From NCBI GenBank assembly GCA_021432635.1, contig MU270023.1, positions 1,178,001 through 1,242,000 on the forward strand: a DNA stretch of 64,000 bases, in the 5' to 3' direction. Numbering within the stretch: the stretch's first letter is position 1; each line of letters opens with the position of its first letter. This stretch comes from Thozetella sp. PMI_491 (taxonomy: Eukaryota; Ascomycota; Sordariomycetes; Chaetosphaeriales; Chaetosphaeriaceae). This document shows positions 21,601-31,390 of this stretch, one piece after another. A program made the translations under genes and the position numbers. Below the pieces are notes generated by a model, which saw nothing but the letters and a program-made list of their open reading frames with translations, did not search any database and was not told where the DNA came from.

Positions 21601-23474
21601 GAGGTCCCTTCCCTTGTTGGTTGGCTGTCTTGAAACCTAACAAGGCCCTGGAGGAGCTCGCGCAGCGGATTGGGCACTCGAGGCGTAGAATCTTCTGTAC
21701 GGTGAAGATACCGGCGATTCAGTTCGGCGACGGCGACAGAGGTGGACGGTTGGTTATGGGGTATCTCGAGATACCGTTCGTCGACCTGCTCTCTCGCTTC
21801 CAGGTATGCCAAAAGCTGGCTCAGCGTTTCCGACACGACTTGCCCTCCAGGCTGTAACAGCTCCCGAAATTGTTCATAAAGATTCCTGACGGTTGGCTGA
21901 AGATTCCAGTTGTTTTCCAGCAGAGCAATTATCATCAGTTGCTCAGTGGCAGTCTGTCGCAAGGATGTGTTCATCGATGCGCCGAGACGGGCGATATGGA
22001 TATCAAATAAGGCTAGGGAGGCTTCTCGGGCAATTATGCCGGTACCGAGTGAGTTCTGTTGCGCAGCAGCTTTTACCAGATGCTGCAAGAAATCACATAC
22101 TCGGCCAAACCAGCTTGTCGGGATGAAGCTAGAGCTGCCGGCCGCCTGGCTTCGGAGAAGTGAGATGGCCTGCACGGGGATGGTTAGCGGAACACATGGG
22201 CAGTGAAATCTTCCGGGTCATACCGTGTAGAGTCTTAGTAGGTTGGCTGTGCCATGCGCCGTCTCGTTCCGAATGGGACTTCCTTACGTTAGGCGAGACA
22301 TGCAAAGGCTTCACAGTCAACTAGGGACTCACAACTCAAAGCATTCTCCCTGCAAAATCGGCTTCGCGCCTGGTGTATCATCCGTATGCAAGACTAGAAG
22401 ACTCAGATTCGTCATTGGCGGGTCTTTATCGATCGTGTTGGGAGGCTCCCGGCTACCGAATGCGACTTTTGCTTTCGATAGAGATCGCGCGTCAGGGTCA
22501 AACAAACAAAGATGAGAAATTGCCTGCTCAAACTCAGTGTACCGCCCGTGATGCCCTACTAGTTTCAGCGATTCTCCTATCAGCTTCCCAAGTTTATCAC
22601 TTGGGTCAGACTTGAGATTCGTCACTTCCTCAAGCATCTCTGAGGTGAGCGATCTGAGGTCCTGGTCACCGCTTTGGATGGTCGCGCGTATCCAGTGAGT
22701 CTCGGACGACGATTGCTTGCCAAATGCTGAGGCGAAGTAACTGCTGAGGAACGGATTTGACCAACGCACACACACCGCCCAACAGAGCAGGCCGAAAGAG
22801 TAAAGATCAGAGCTCGTCATGTTATTGCTGGAGAAAAGTTCAGGCGCGTCACTCCAGCGAGACTGTCCGAGTCTTCGACGACTGTCGTCGGCGAATGAAA
22901 CACATCCGAAATTGGCCAGCTTTGCTGTAAATTGACGCCGACGGTCGTGGCCTTGATTTGGAAAGAGAAGGACATTATCCCCGTGTAAGTCGTTGTGTGC
23001 GATGCCGTTCTCATGAAAGACCGAGAGGGCTTCTGCCACGTCGATGCAAATGTGCAGGGCATCATAATCAGTGATGGTCTTCCTTGCTGTCAGATGACTT
23101 GACAAGGCGCCAATGTCCGACTGTTCATAGACAAGCCTCGGTATTTCCTCCGGTAAAACCGCATCCCATAGAACATGTCGAGCTCGAATTATGAAACTGC
23201 TACTCCTGATAGTAGAGATGGAAAGTACACGGAACTCTGACGTGGCTTGCTCCCATGGGTCAGCAGCCAAGCTTCCGGGCTGTCGTTGAGCTCGGTTATT
23301 TGCCACAGCTCCTTCGCGTATGATGCTCGAATCAGTCTGCCTAATGTAAGTCCAAATGAGAAATCTGCAAGTATCCGGGTGGTCGAGCTGGAACAAATCG
23401 CCGTTTGAACCGTAAGAAAACCGCTCGCGAACACCAACTAGTCCGCCCGAATTCGAAGTGAGTTGGGGATCCAT
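12646..23474 (-). CDS. giant kinase-like/solenoid/TPR-CHAT protein
   Basis: Four exons join in phase to about 3,554 residues: 23474-22333, 22278-22224, 22169-16295 and 16238-12646. The introns are 54, 54 and 56 bases, the first two with CTAAC branch sites. Residues 1-380: kinase-like, with HNDLHGDN (160-167), NFG instead of DFG (188-190), APE (210-212) and DLYSFG, but no visible glycine loop or VAIK lysine. Residues 400-2357: long, mostly helical, unrecognised, with a 40-residue degenerate repeat near its start and a Pro/Gln/Arg-rich patch midway. Residues 2358-2493: acidic linker with W-x-x-F-G repeats. Then come TPRs and a CHAT protease with FHFAGHGKTN (His3285) and YLSACSTGE (Cys3331), ending PLYWVPYVHFGV. 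A better-scoring donor (GTGTGT) upstream of 16295 would shorten the protein by 21 residues. A 68-base intron may lie in the 5' leader (23542-23475). Separate kinase-like and CHAT genes are the alternative, but the CHAT segment is open back to its acceptor. Confidence 0.75.
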
Positions 23475-25598
23475 CTTTCAAAGCGGAAGCAAGCTAGTCA
23501 GAACCTCATAGCAACCAAAGACGGCAAAGGTAATAGACTCACCGCGTCTGCGCACAAGTTGAAGGAATAGCAGTGGTACTTCGACCGCCAATGAGATGAC
23601 AATGTCGATGTGGACTCAGTGGGCTAGAACTGAGGGATGTACGCAAGTCCACTTCTAAATTGCGTCCAGGGCTTTTCGGACAGTGTTGGCGAGAATATCA
23701 CTCCTTGCACCTTATAAAGCTTCTAAAGGACTTGAAGAAGCGGGTTTCGTTATTAAAGCTGTAAGCGACTCTGGCGATATTGATGCGGCTCTCTCTAGGA
23801 CTAGAGCTTTAAGCGAGTCTCCATATAAATATATATATATACTATCAATGCGCATAAACAAGCGCGGCCTCAATGCTAGAACTGATGCAGCAACTGCGAG
23901 CCCAAATGTGCACTTGTAAATAACTGATTGATGCGGTACCATGGTTTGTGCATATATATTGGTGCTCTAAGGGGCTAGCTGCGGGGTAGACAGTTTCCCT
24001 CTAGAGCACGATCGGCCCGTCCTGGGTACGGCTGAGGTTTTAATACAAGGCAATTGGACACCGAGCAAGACCCCCAAATCCTTTAGCTGAGAACGACAGG
24101 GGACATTGGGGGCGGACTTACACTGGAATTTCAGACTCTGCCCAGTATTGCACTTTCTACCTCCAGCTCTATCTCTTACCAATAAGCGGCGCGGAGGAAA
24201 TTAAGACAATAAGGCCGAAGTACGGAGTAATAGCCCGGCAGGAACGTGACTGACGTTCACAAGGCGTATAGGATTGGGCGGCATAACTATGCAAAAAACA
24301 GCCCACGTCCGTCCATTTAGAGACAGCTCTTTATCACGAGACATCACCTGCCTTATTCTGTGATTTGTGGAACAAGGGGGACCTATACAGTATAGTTTGC
24401 GCTTTAGTGGCGTATAATTATACACCGACACCCATTCCTACCTAGTGGAAGGGGAATCCTTTTCCTATCGCTACACGTAATCAAGTCTTATTCACTAAAG
24501 TCTTACTATGTAGTAGAGTATATGTGCAGCACTAGCCAACAAGCACAACTGTCTCGCACAGCGGATGCCATGCCCAGCATCGTAGGCACAATTAATGAAT
24601 CAAGTAAATCGCACAGCAAAAAGATTGATGGGGTAGGTGCACAGAGGCGTACGGAGCCGGTCATTCACTGGATGGGGCCACGCCGGCCATATAAGGTTGC
24701 CCGGACCGCCGGTTCGGCGCACGATCGCCGGAGAAACCGGGGCACGGCAAACCTTACGGCCCCGTGAGCTACCGGCCACCTACGCTCTTGCCGGCCGTCA
24801 CTCAAACGGCATCTGGCTTTCGGAGATGGCTTTTCGGAGATGGCTGCTGTCGGATGCTCATATAGCTCGCTCCTCTTACTAGTGCATGTGACTTAGTACT
24901 GAAGTCTTACTATAAGACTGCAAAGCTCCCAGTATGTGTATCTGCTATTAGGCTATCTCCCCCTCTTACAACCCCCTTTTATTAGAAGCGGGGAGATATG
25001 TCGGACTGTTCTTTTCGCCGGCCCTGTGGGGAGGCGGCCTAGATTAGACCAAACAAGCTGCCCCCTGAGCCAAGTGCATCAGTGAGCAAGGCCCGCCAGC
25101 CCTGATCGGGGGAAGGAAGAAGCTTAGCATTATCAGTATTAACCACACGTTCGTTCTTGGCCATCGTCATTTATAAGCTTGTGGCCTTGCTTATTCCCAC
25201 CGCTGTGACCATTACAGGGGTCATCCCAATCTACATCCGTTCGTCTTTAGCTCGAGACTTGTTATCAGGCTCCCTTCCCATCGTTCTTTATCGATTATGC
25301 ATAGCCCGAAGTATTCAGGAAACCTAGGACTCGCGCGTATCTTGAGAAACTCGCTCTCAATACGTAGCGAACATGTACCTGCTACAGGCTTGGGACGGGG
25401 TCGAAGCAAAAGGTCTTCCTGAGGCCCTGGCTACACTATTATCCTCTTTCAGCGAGTTAGATTTATCTGGGCAGTTTGGGGACAAGGGGCTGAGATAATC
25501 TGCACAGCTCCGTATTTATCAAGGTCAAGTGGGAAGGTAGAAGGTGCGAAGGACGCATCCTAGAAGACCTCTGGACGATACATGGCTTCCTTCTCGGG
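23475..25598. other. intergenic stretch between protease locus and triterpene cluster
   Basis: The end next to 23475 should hold the promoter and perhaps a 5'-leader intron of the giant gene. The rest is mixed AT-rich and GC-rich sequence with many short frames and no recognised domain. I see no RNA gene. A short duplicated phrase (TTCGGAGATGGCT) occurs twice near 24818-24845. Confidence 0.5.
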
Positions 25599-27272
25599 CT
25601 ACTTGAAAGAGACCAGCACACCGTGCCGATTGTTAAGACTAATGCCAAGCTTCTCTGTCCATGCTCTCGAGTCAGTGCTTTCAATTGAGTTGAAGGATTG
25701 CACCATACGTATAGCAACATATGAAGCCATTGCCAAGGCCAGATGCTCTACAAATCGATGTTAGTAAACCTGTCTAAGGTTAGGCTCACGTGGCAACTTA
25801 CGTCCTGGGCAGACCCTTGGGCCCGGCTGAAAGGGAATGTAGCCGGGGGCATCCCTCTTAACGTTCGCCCATCGATCCGGGCGAAACGCTTCGGGGTCGG
25901 GCCCAAATATATCAGTATTACGGTGGGATTCCCAAGCCCAAAATGACACGGCTTGCCCTTTTCGTATCAATATGCTTGACATACCATCCTTGCCGCCACC
26001 CCTAGGAAGCCAGGTGTCCTTATTCGCAGTCTTGGCATTGAACGGATTGGTAGGTAACACGCGCAGAGCTGCTCTACCAGGTCAGTTACATTGCTTTGCT
26101 TTTCTACACACCAACGGAGTATTGATGCTGGGAGCTGGGCAGCGACCGCTCTCATCAGGTAGGAAGAACTTGCCTTCATTGAAGATGTACTGGAGCCGTG
26201 CGATGCTTCTCAGGTCGTCGTATATCGGCGGGTCTGAACCGAAGGCAAGCTGGACCTCGGATTTCAGTGCATCGAACTCCTGGGGGTGTTTTGCCAAGAA
26301 CCAGAAGGTGGAAGACAAAAGACTGGTCACTGAGTCGGTGCCCGCTAGATATACGGTAATGGCCTGGTCTCGAACGCTCTCGAAGCCGTGCCCGTCCTGG
26401 ACTGCTTTCGTCACGAAAGACGTGCCAGGACGCTTCTTGTCGGCCTCGCCAGGCTCCTCGGCGCTCTTTTGCATCGCCTCCCTGACGAAGCCGCCAATGT
26501 AGTTCCGTACCAAAGCCGACGCTTTGTGAAATTGTGCTCGGTTATATAGCCAAGACCCCGGGCCCGACTGGCCGAAGCGTGCGATTCTCTCCTTGACATA
26601 TCGAATGGCCTCCATCACCTCCACTTCTTCTGGCTTCTGCGCAAGTGAAAGAGGCCCCGGCGAGCTCCCGATAGCAAAGACGGAGAGCCAGTCTGTGGTA
26701 AGGGCAAAGAATAGTTCTTGTATGTCCACCGTTCTGGTGCCGCCTCTGGGGATTTGAGCTAGCAGCAGCTGGAACTGTCGCTCTAGCGATTCCAGATCCA
26801 AGACGGAGCGGAGATCAGTGAGCTGGGTGCGAAACATCTTTCTGGCCGTGCGCCATGGCGCGCCGTCCATCCTGAGGATCCCGTGTGGCGTGACGGGGAG
26901 GAACAGAGGATGCCGCAGAGGGGCGACATCGAAGTCGTCGAATTGCCCTTGGAGGATGTGCTTGATATTCTCGGGATCGCACGTCACCACGATCTCCAGC
27001 CATAGCACCCTGGAGATGAATGTGTTTCCGTGACGGTGAAAGAGGTCAGAGAAGTAGGGGAGAATGTTGCGACGTTGAAATTGTTTGACCAGTTCTATGG
27101 GTTTCAAGAGACTCCCGTGGAGCCAAGAATTCTCGTACACCGGTCGTTGGCAGCCATGCTGGGCAATCACGCTTCGCTGGCGATAGAATCTCCCTATCGC
27201 CTGGAAGATCAACGCGAGGCCCCCAATGCACGCAGCTAAGAGGAGCAAATGGTTGTAGATGATGGTAAGCAT
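25599..27272 (-). CDS. cytochrome P450, CYP52-like
   Basis: Three exons, 27272-26174, 26068-25802 and 25747-25599, give 504 residues. Intron 1 (105 bases) has a GC donor (GCAAGT) with an AACTGACC branch site; intron 2 is 54 bases. The product starts with a membrane anchor (MLTIIYNHLLLLAACIGG). It then shows the I-helix YLAGTDSVTSL, the ExxR of the K helix in NEALRVLP, which intron 1 interrupts, the PERF-like FRPDRWAN, and the heme-binding FQPGPRVCPG, cut by intron 2. The end, NRHGVLVSFK, fits the family. The pattern (long first exon, PRGGG before the beta region) resembles CYP52/CYP539-type alkane or fatty-acid hydroxylases of the endoplasmic reticulum. Beside a squalene-hopene cyclase it more likely oxidises the cyclised triterpene. 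It is transcribed away from the cyclase from a shared 823-base region. All key residues are present. Confidence 0.88.
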
Positions 27273-28095
27273 ACTGGCGTCTCTGGGTGCTAGATTGCAA
27301 AACGTACGACGTCCTCTACCGTTAAACCTGGAAAGAGGCGATGCGTTCCCTCGGTGCACACCAGAGCGACGCGGTTAAAATTCTCCAGCTAGCATCGTGG
27401 GTTGAGCAGATGCGAAGAGGTGGAGAGAAATGAGACTCCAGCACTACGCTGACCACATGAGTACGGGATTTTGTGCTGCCTATTCGGGAAAAACTGCCAT
27501 CAGCACGTGGCTTATACTACGTCCTACTACCCTAGCTCATGCACACGTAGTTTGCCAAGGCATTGTGCCTGTTTGCTGCCAAATGCTCATGGGGGCAGGT
27601 GGACTTATCTCCGCCTTCGAGCTAGGTGTGAGTACCTAGCTAATAGTTATGCAAGACTAGGAAATAAACGGGTCCGCCGTGAAGCTGACAGCAGGCTTCG
27701 ATTACGAGAACATGTAATCCTGTCGATATTTCCCTGATCGGGAAATCCGTGCATTCTTGGCAGCAAGTAATCTTTATATGGTGCTTCGGCCTTCGCAGAG
27801 AAGTTGGTGCCCTGCTGCGGGGACATGTTAATACCGAGGGTGACTCCCGGAAACGGAGCATGACTGAGCTCTAGTGAATACCACCCTACGAGACGAATCC
27901 GACAGCCTAGCAGCAGTTGCACAGTCCCCCGAGTGACCGACGCTTCCTAGACCTAAAACTATTATCGAGGATGCTCCTCGTGCGTGACTTGGCATTCAGT
28001 CTGTACCTATCATATAATTCCCCAGCACAGCTTGTCTTCGGTCCTCAGTCTATACTAAGCTCTTTCCTGCGTCCAAATCGTCTGTGCCTTCAAAT
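27273..28095. promoter_or_regulatory. divergent promoter region, P450 and hopene cyclase
   Basis: These 823 bases separate two divergent starts, so both genes probably share control elements. A CATATAAT motif near 28009-28016 stands about 80 bases before the cyclase ATG and could be its TATA element. I recognise no specific regulator site. Confidence 0.5.
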
Positions 28096-30138
28096 ATGGC
28101 GTCTGTGGGAGATGCTGGCCTGCTGGCCAATGTCTACAATGCATTGGACTTGGCTACCCAGCACGCCCGCAACCTGGTCAAATCAGATGGTCACTGGCTC
28201 GGGCCCATGTCCTCAGATGTAACCATCACGGCCGAATGGATTTTTCTCATCCAATCCCTCAACCTGCCTGTCTCCGTGACAGACCGCCAAGCGTATCGAC
28301 ACCACTTTCTCTCATCGCAGCAGCCCGACGGCTCGTGGGCCATTGCCCCTAGATATCCACATGGCGGCAATCTCTCCGCGACTATCGAGGCTTACCTTGC
28401 CCTCAAGATACTCGGCCTTCCTATCCAAGATCCGGCTATGACCAAGGCTCGTGCCTACGTTCTGGCGCAGGGTGGGGTGGAGAAGATGAGAATATTCACA
28501 CGTTTTCACCTGGCGATGTTTGGCCTGCTCCCCTGGGCCGCCGTTCCGCAGATGCCCCCGGAATTGATCCTCCTCCCCTCATGGTTCCCCATTAATATGT
28601 TCCGCTTCTCTTCGTGGGCTCGTATTACCATCGTGCCTTTCCTCGTCATCCGCACCAGAGAACCCATCTACGCTTTGCCCAACGGCCGCCACGTGCAGAA
28701 TGATTTCCTGGACGAGCTTTGGTGTAATTCAGAGAGGAAGCTGGTCCCATATACTGAGAGCTTCTTGAAGCTAGCAACGAATAATCCGGTGGCTCTGCTG
28801 TTCCAGATAGCCGACTTTCTCATCTGGCTTCTCTGTCTAGTCCAGTTCGTTCCGCTACGGGCTTGGGCCCTGCGGCGGTGTGTAGACTGGCTCAAGACGC
28901 GGCAAGAGGATTCGGGCGACTGGGCGGGCATCTTCCCTCCCATGCACCTCTCGATCTATGCGCTCCTCCTCGAGGGCCACACGCTCGAAGACGATGCGGT
29001 GCGCCGAGGGCTAGGGGCCCTCAATCGTTTCTGCTACCAGACGGAGGAGCAGGGACGGTGGATGCAACCCTGCGTCTCGCCCGTGTGGGATACGTTCCTC
29101 ATGGTGCGCGGTCTCTTGGATGCCCGAACCGTCGAAACAGACGACGAACTGCTCACGCGGGGGCTGGAGTGGACCGTGGCGAGACAAATCACCACGCGCG
29201 TCGGCGACTGGCACGTCCGTTGCCCCACGGGGATTCCCGGCGGCTTCAGCTTCGAGTACTCCAACACGTGGTATCCCGACGTCGACGACACGGCTGCCGG
29301 AATCCTCTCGTTCATCAAACAAGACCCCAATTCACTCACATCCAGCCACGTCCTCCGGGCGGCGGCTTGGGTTCTTAAGATGCAGAACCGGGATGGCGGC
29401 TGGGCAGCCTTCGACGTAGACAATGACGCCCTATTTCTCAACTCGATCCCCTTTTCCGATATGGACGCTCTTTGCGATCCCTCCTCAGCGGATATCGTCG
29501 GCCGAGTGCTCGAGGCATTTAGCCTGATGCTAGAGGTCAGTTCTCGCAACCAGAAGGCAAAGTTCAGATCTGGGCCGAGCGAGGTACTCCTAGCGGCCCT
29601 TTTGGAAGCGTCTAACCGTGGTATCACCTACTTGGAGGCCACACAAGAGCCAGCCGGGGCCTGGTATGGTCGGTGGGGTGCCAACTACATCTACGGCACG
29701 AGCAACGTGCTCTGTGGTCTCATGTACTTTACCAAGCAGCCGCGCGTGAAGAAAATGGTGTCTTCAGCCTTGCGCTGGCTGGAGTCGGTACAGAATGAGG
29801 ACGGCGGCTGGGGCGAGGGTCTAGACTCCTACATCGACAGCACGAAAGGGGGTATTGGGCCGTCGACCCCTTCGCAGACAGCTTGGGCGCTGATGGCTCT
29901 TCTTGCGCACCTGCCTGCCGACACCCCGGCGATTACTAATGGTATTCAGTGGCTCGTATCCTCTCAGGTTGATTCGTCTCGCGGAGCAGCGGGAGAGAAA
30001 CCGGCAGCCACTTGGAAGGAGGACGTATATACGGGCACCGGGTTCCCGGGTCACTTCTACCTCGGTTATGCCCTGTACAGCCATTACTTTCCCCTCATGG
30101 CCCTTGGTCGCTACGCAAGGGCCACATGCCCAGTTTAG
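28096..30138 (+). CDS. squalene-hopene cyclase
   Basis: A single-exon gene of 680 residues from the ATG at 28096; the frame extends four codons upstream but without an ATG. Class II terpene cyclases of this family protonate squalene and fold it into hopene or related pentacyclic triterpenes at the membrane. The acid motif is present as DVDDTA (395-400), matching D-x-D-D-T-A of bacterial squalene-hopene cyclases rather than the DCTAE of oxidosqualene cyclases. Several QW repeats are seen, such as QQPDGSW, QNRDGGWAAF, QEPAGAWYGRWG and QNEDGGWGEG. The length is near that of bacterial enzymes. Fungal squalene-hopene cyclases are thought to derive from bacteria, and one makes the fumihopaside skeleton in Aspergillus fumigatus. 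The flanking P450 genes make a tailored triterpenoid product likely. No defect is seen. Confidence 0.95.
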   Translation: MASVGDAGLLANVYNALDLATQHARNLVKSDGHWLGPMSSDVTITAEWIFLIQSLNLPVSVTDRQAYRHHFLSSQQPDGSWAIAPRYPHGGNLSATIEAYLALKILGLPIQDPAMTKARAYVLAQGGVEKMRIFTRFHLAMFGLLPWAAVPQMPPELILLPSWFPINMFRFSSWARITIVPFLVIRTREPIYALPNGRHVQNDFLDELWCNSERKLVPYTESFLKLATNNPVALLFQIADFLIWLLCLVQFVPLRAWALRRCVDWLKTRQEDSGDWAGIFPPMHLSIYALLLEGHTLEDDAVRRGLGALNRFCYQTEEQGRWMQPCVSPVWDTFLMVRGLLDARTVETDDELLTRGLEWTVARQITTRVGDWHVRCPTGIPGGFSFEYSNTWYPDVDDTAAGILSFIKQDPNSLTSSHVLRAAAWVLKMQNRDGGWAAFDVDNDALFLNSIPFSDMDALCDPSSADIVGRVLEAFSLMLEVSSRNQKAKFRSGPSEVLLAALLEASNRGITYLEATQEPAGAWYGRWGANYIYGTSNVLCGLMYFTKQPRVKKMVSSALRWLESVQNEDGGWGEGLDSYIDSTKGGIGPSTPSQTAWALMALLAHLPADTPAITNGIQWLVSSQVDSSRGAAGEKPAATWKEDVYTGTGFPGHFYLGYALYSHYFPLMALGRYARATCPV

Positions 30139-31390
30139 GTATCGAGAGGTCCGCGGAGTACGTGCTATCTGCATATACGGCGCAAGGTTGAGTGTCATAG
30201 ACGATACGACCTAAATGAATCGCGGTCTGTTTATGGCCTTATGCAGGTGAGACATGCTCGACGCAGGTGAGACAGTGAGTCGTACCTAGGGTATTTCGTT
30301 ATAGCGGCCGAACCCAATCCTATTTGACGTTCTATTCTGTGAATGCAGAAGCTCCTGTGCACTTGCGTCTGTTGAAAACCAGCATTTTGTCCGTAGTACT
30401 ACGCAGGCGAGCCAAGTTCGATGCAGGTGAGACCGGTTCAATGCAGGTGAGACAGGTCCGATGCAAGTGAGACAGAATATATAGGAGATTTCTCGTTATT
30501 ATGGGGCTTCTTTAGTTTGTCATACTAATCCATTGCACACAAGAGGTCGTCTGCTTGTGCAGTCCCAGAACCCAACGTTCGTCTGACGTATTTGTCCATC
30601 ATTGGGCAGAGAGCGACTAGCTGCACATACAGCCTCTCATTTCTCTCAGCCTCCGTATAACCAGCCGGAATCTGAAATCATATTCTCCGCCTCTGCTGTA
30701 CTGTCAGTCTGATAGCTGTAGGATCATGGTTGCGTGTAAGTTAGCGACGAAGCTATAGAGCATCCCTTGGCATAGTGCTAAAAATAAGCGCTATGCATCG
30801 GCCTGGCCCTCAAAGTTTAGCGTAGATTACACATCTGGATACGAGGTGCATTTGACCAATAAATGTCGTACGGAGGGCCATTAGGAGTCCCTGAGAAGCG
30901 GGGGTATTATGCACAGGGTTTATCCTCGCTGAAAGCCCTGTCGCTCCAGCTACTTACTACAGGGTAAGATCGCCTCTCCCACCAAGTTCGTTCTAATCGG
31001 CGCCAGCAACATCTCAACACCCCTGTAGCCCAAAAACGCGTAGTCGCCGTGCGGGACGTCGTCAGCGTAGTAACGTCCCGGGGTGATGCATTGGGATGTT
31101 TCACCTAATATGGCAGCCCTAAGGGAGTCGTTCCGCAGTCACATCAGTTGTCATTGCGACTGTTCAGTCGTCCGGGAACGAACGTCTTTACGTTCTCAAC
31201 TTTAAACCAGCCGCTCTCGATTTCATCTGGACTTCAACTGAACACGCTCGAGTATACAAGGGTCCTGCTTGCCAAAGAGATGCCTAGTCTTGGTCGCTTT
31301 AGAACCGCCTCGCTAGTCGTCAATATCAAAAGCAATAGCTAGGTATACCCATTTACGACGGCTGTGCTTCACTTTGAATGCTCTCTGGCT
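30139..31390. other. intergenic stretch with tandem repeats
   Basis: It holds the 3' region of the cyclase gene, two short blocks of a 20-base tandem repeat (30241-30480), and the promoter of the second P450. I see no gene in it. Confidence 0.6.
30241..30480. repeat. 20-base tandem repeat in two blocks
   Basis: Units of exactly 20 bases share the core ATGCAGGTGAGAC followed by seven variable bases. Two units stand at 30241-30280 and four at 30401-30480, with 120 unrelated bases between them. Core variants are ACGCAGGTGAGAC, ACGCAGGCGAGCC and ATGCAAGTGAGAC. This may be a small minisatellite, or a repeated protein-binding site downstream of the cyclase gene. The core also reads like a splice donor, but no coding frame accompanies it. 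Confidence 0.85.

Noticed and set aside
7127-23474. A gasdermin-like or other pore-forming partner for the proteases
   Set aside because: I looked for one because proteases of this type can activate gasdermins, but no protein in the window shows such features.
29034-29627. A 197-codon minus-strand frame
   Set aside because: It is antisense to the squalene-hopene cyclase and arises from the GC-rich codon usage of that gene.
30241-30480. A CRISPR-like array
   Set aside because: The units are continuous 20-base tandem copies without unique spacers, and the genome is eukaryotic.
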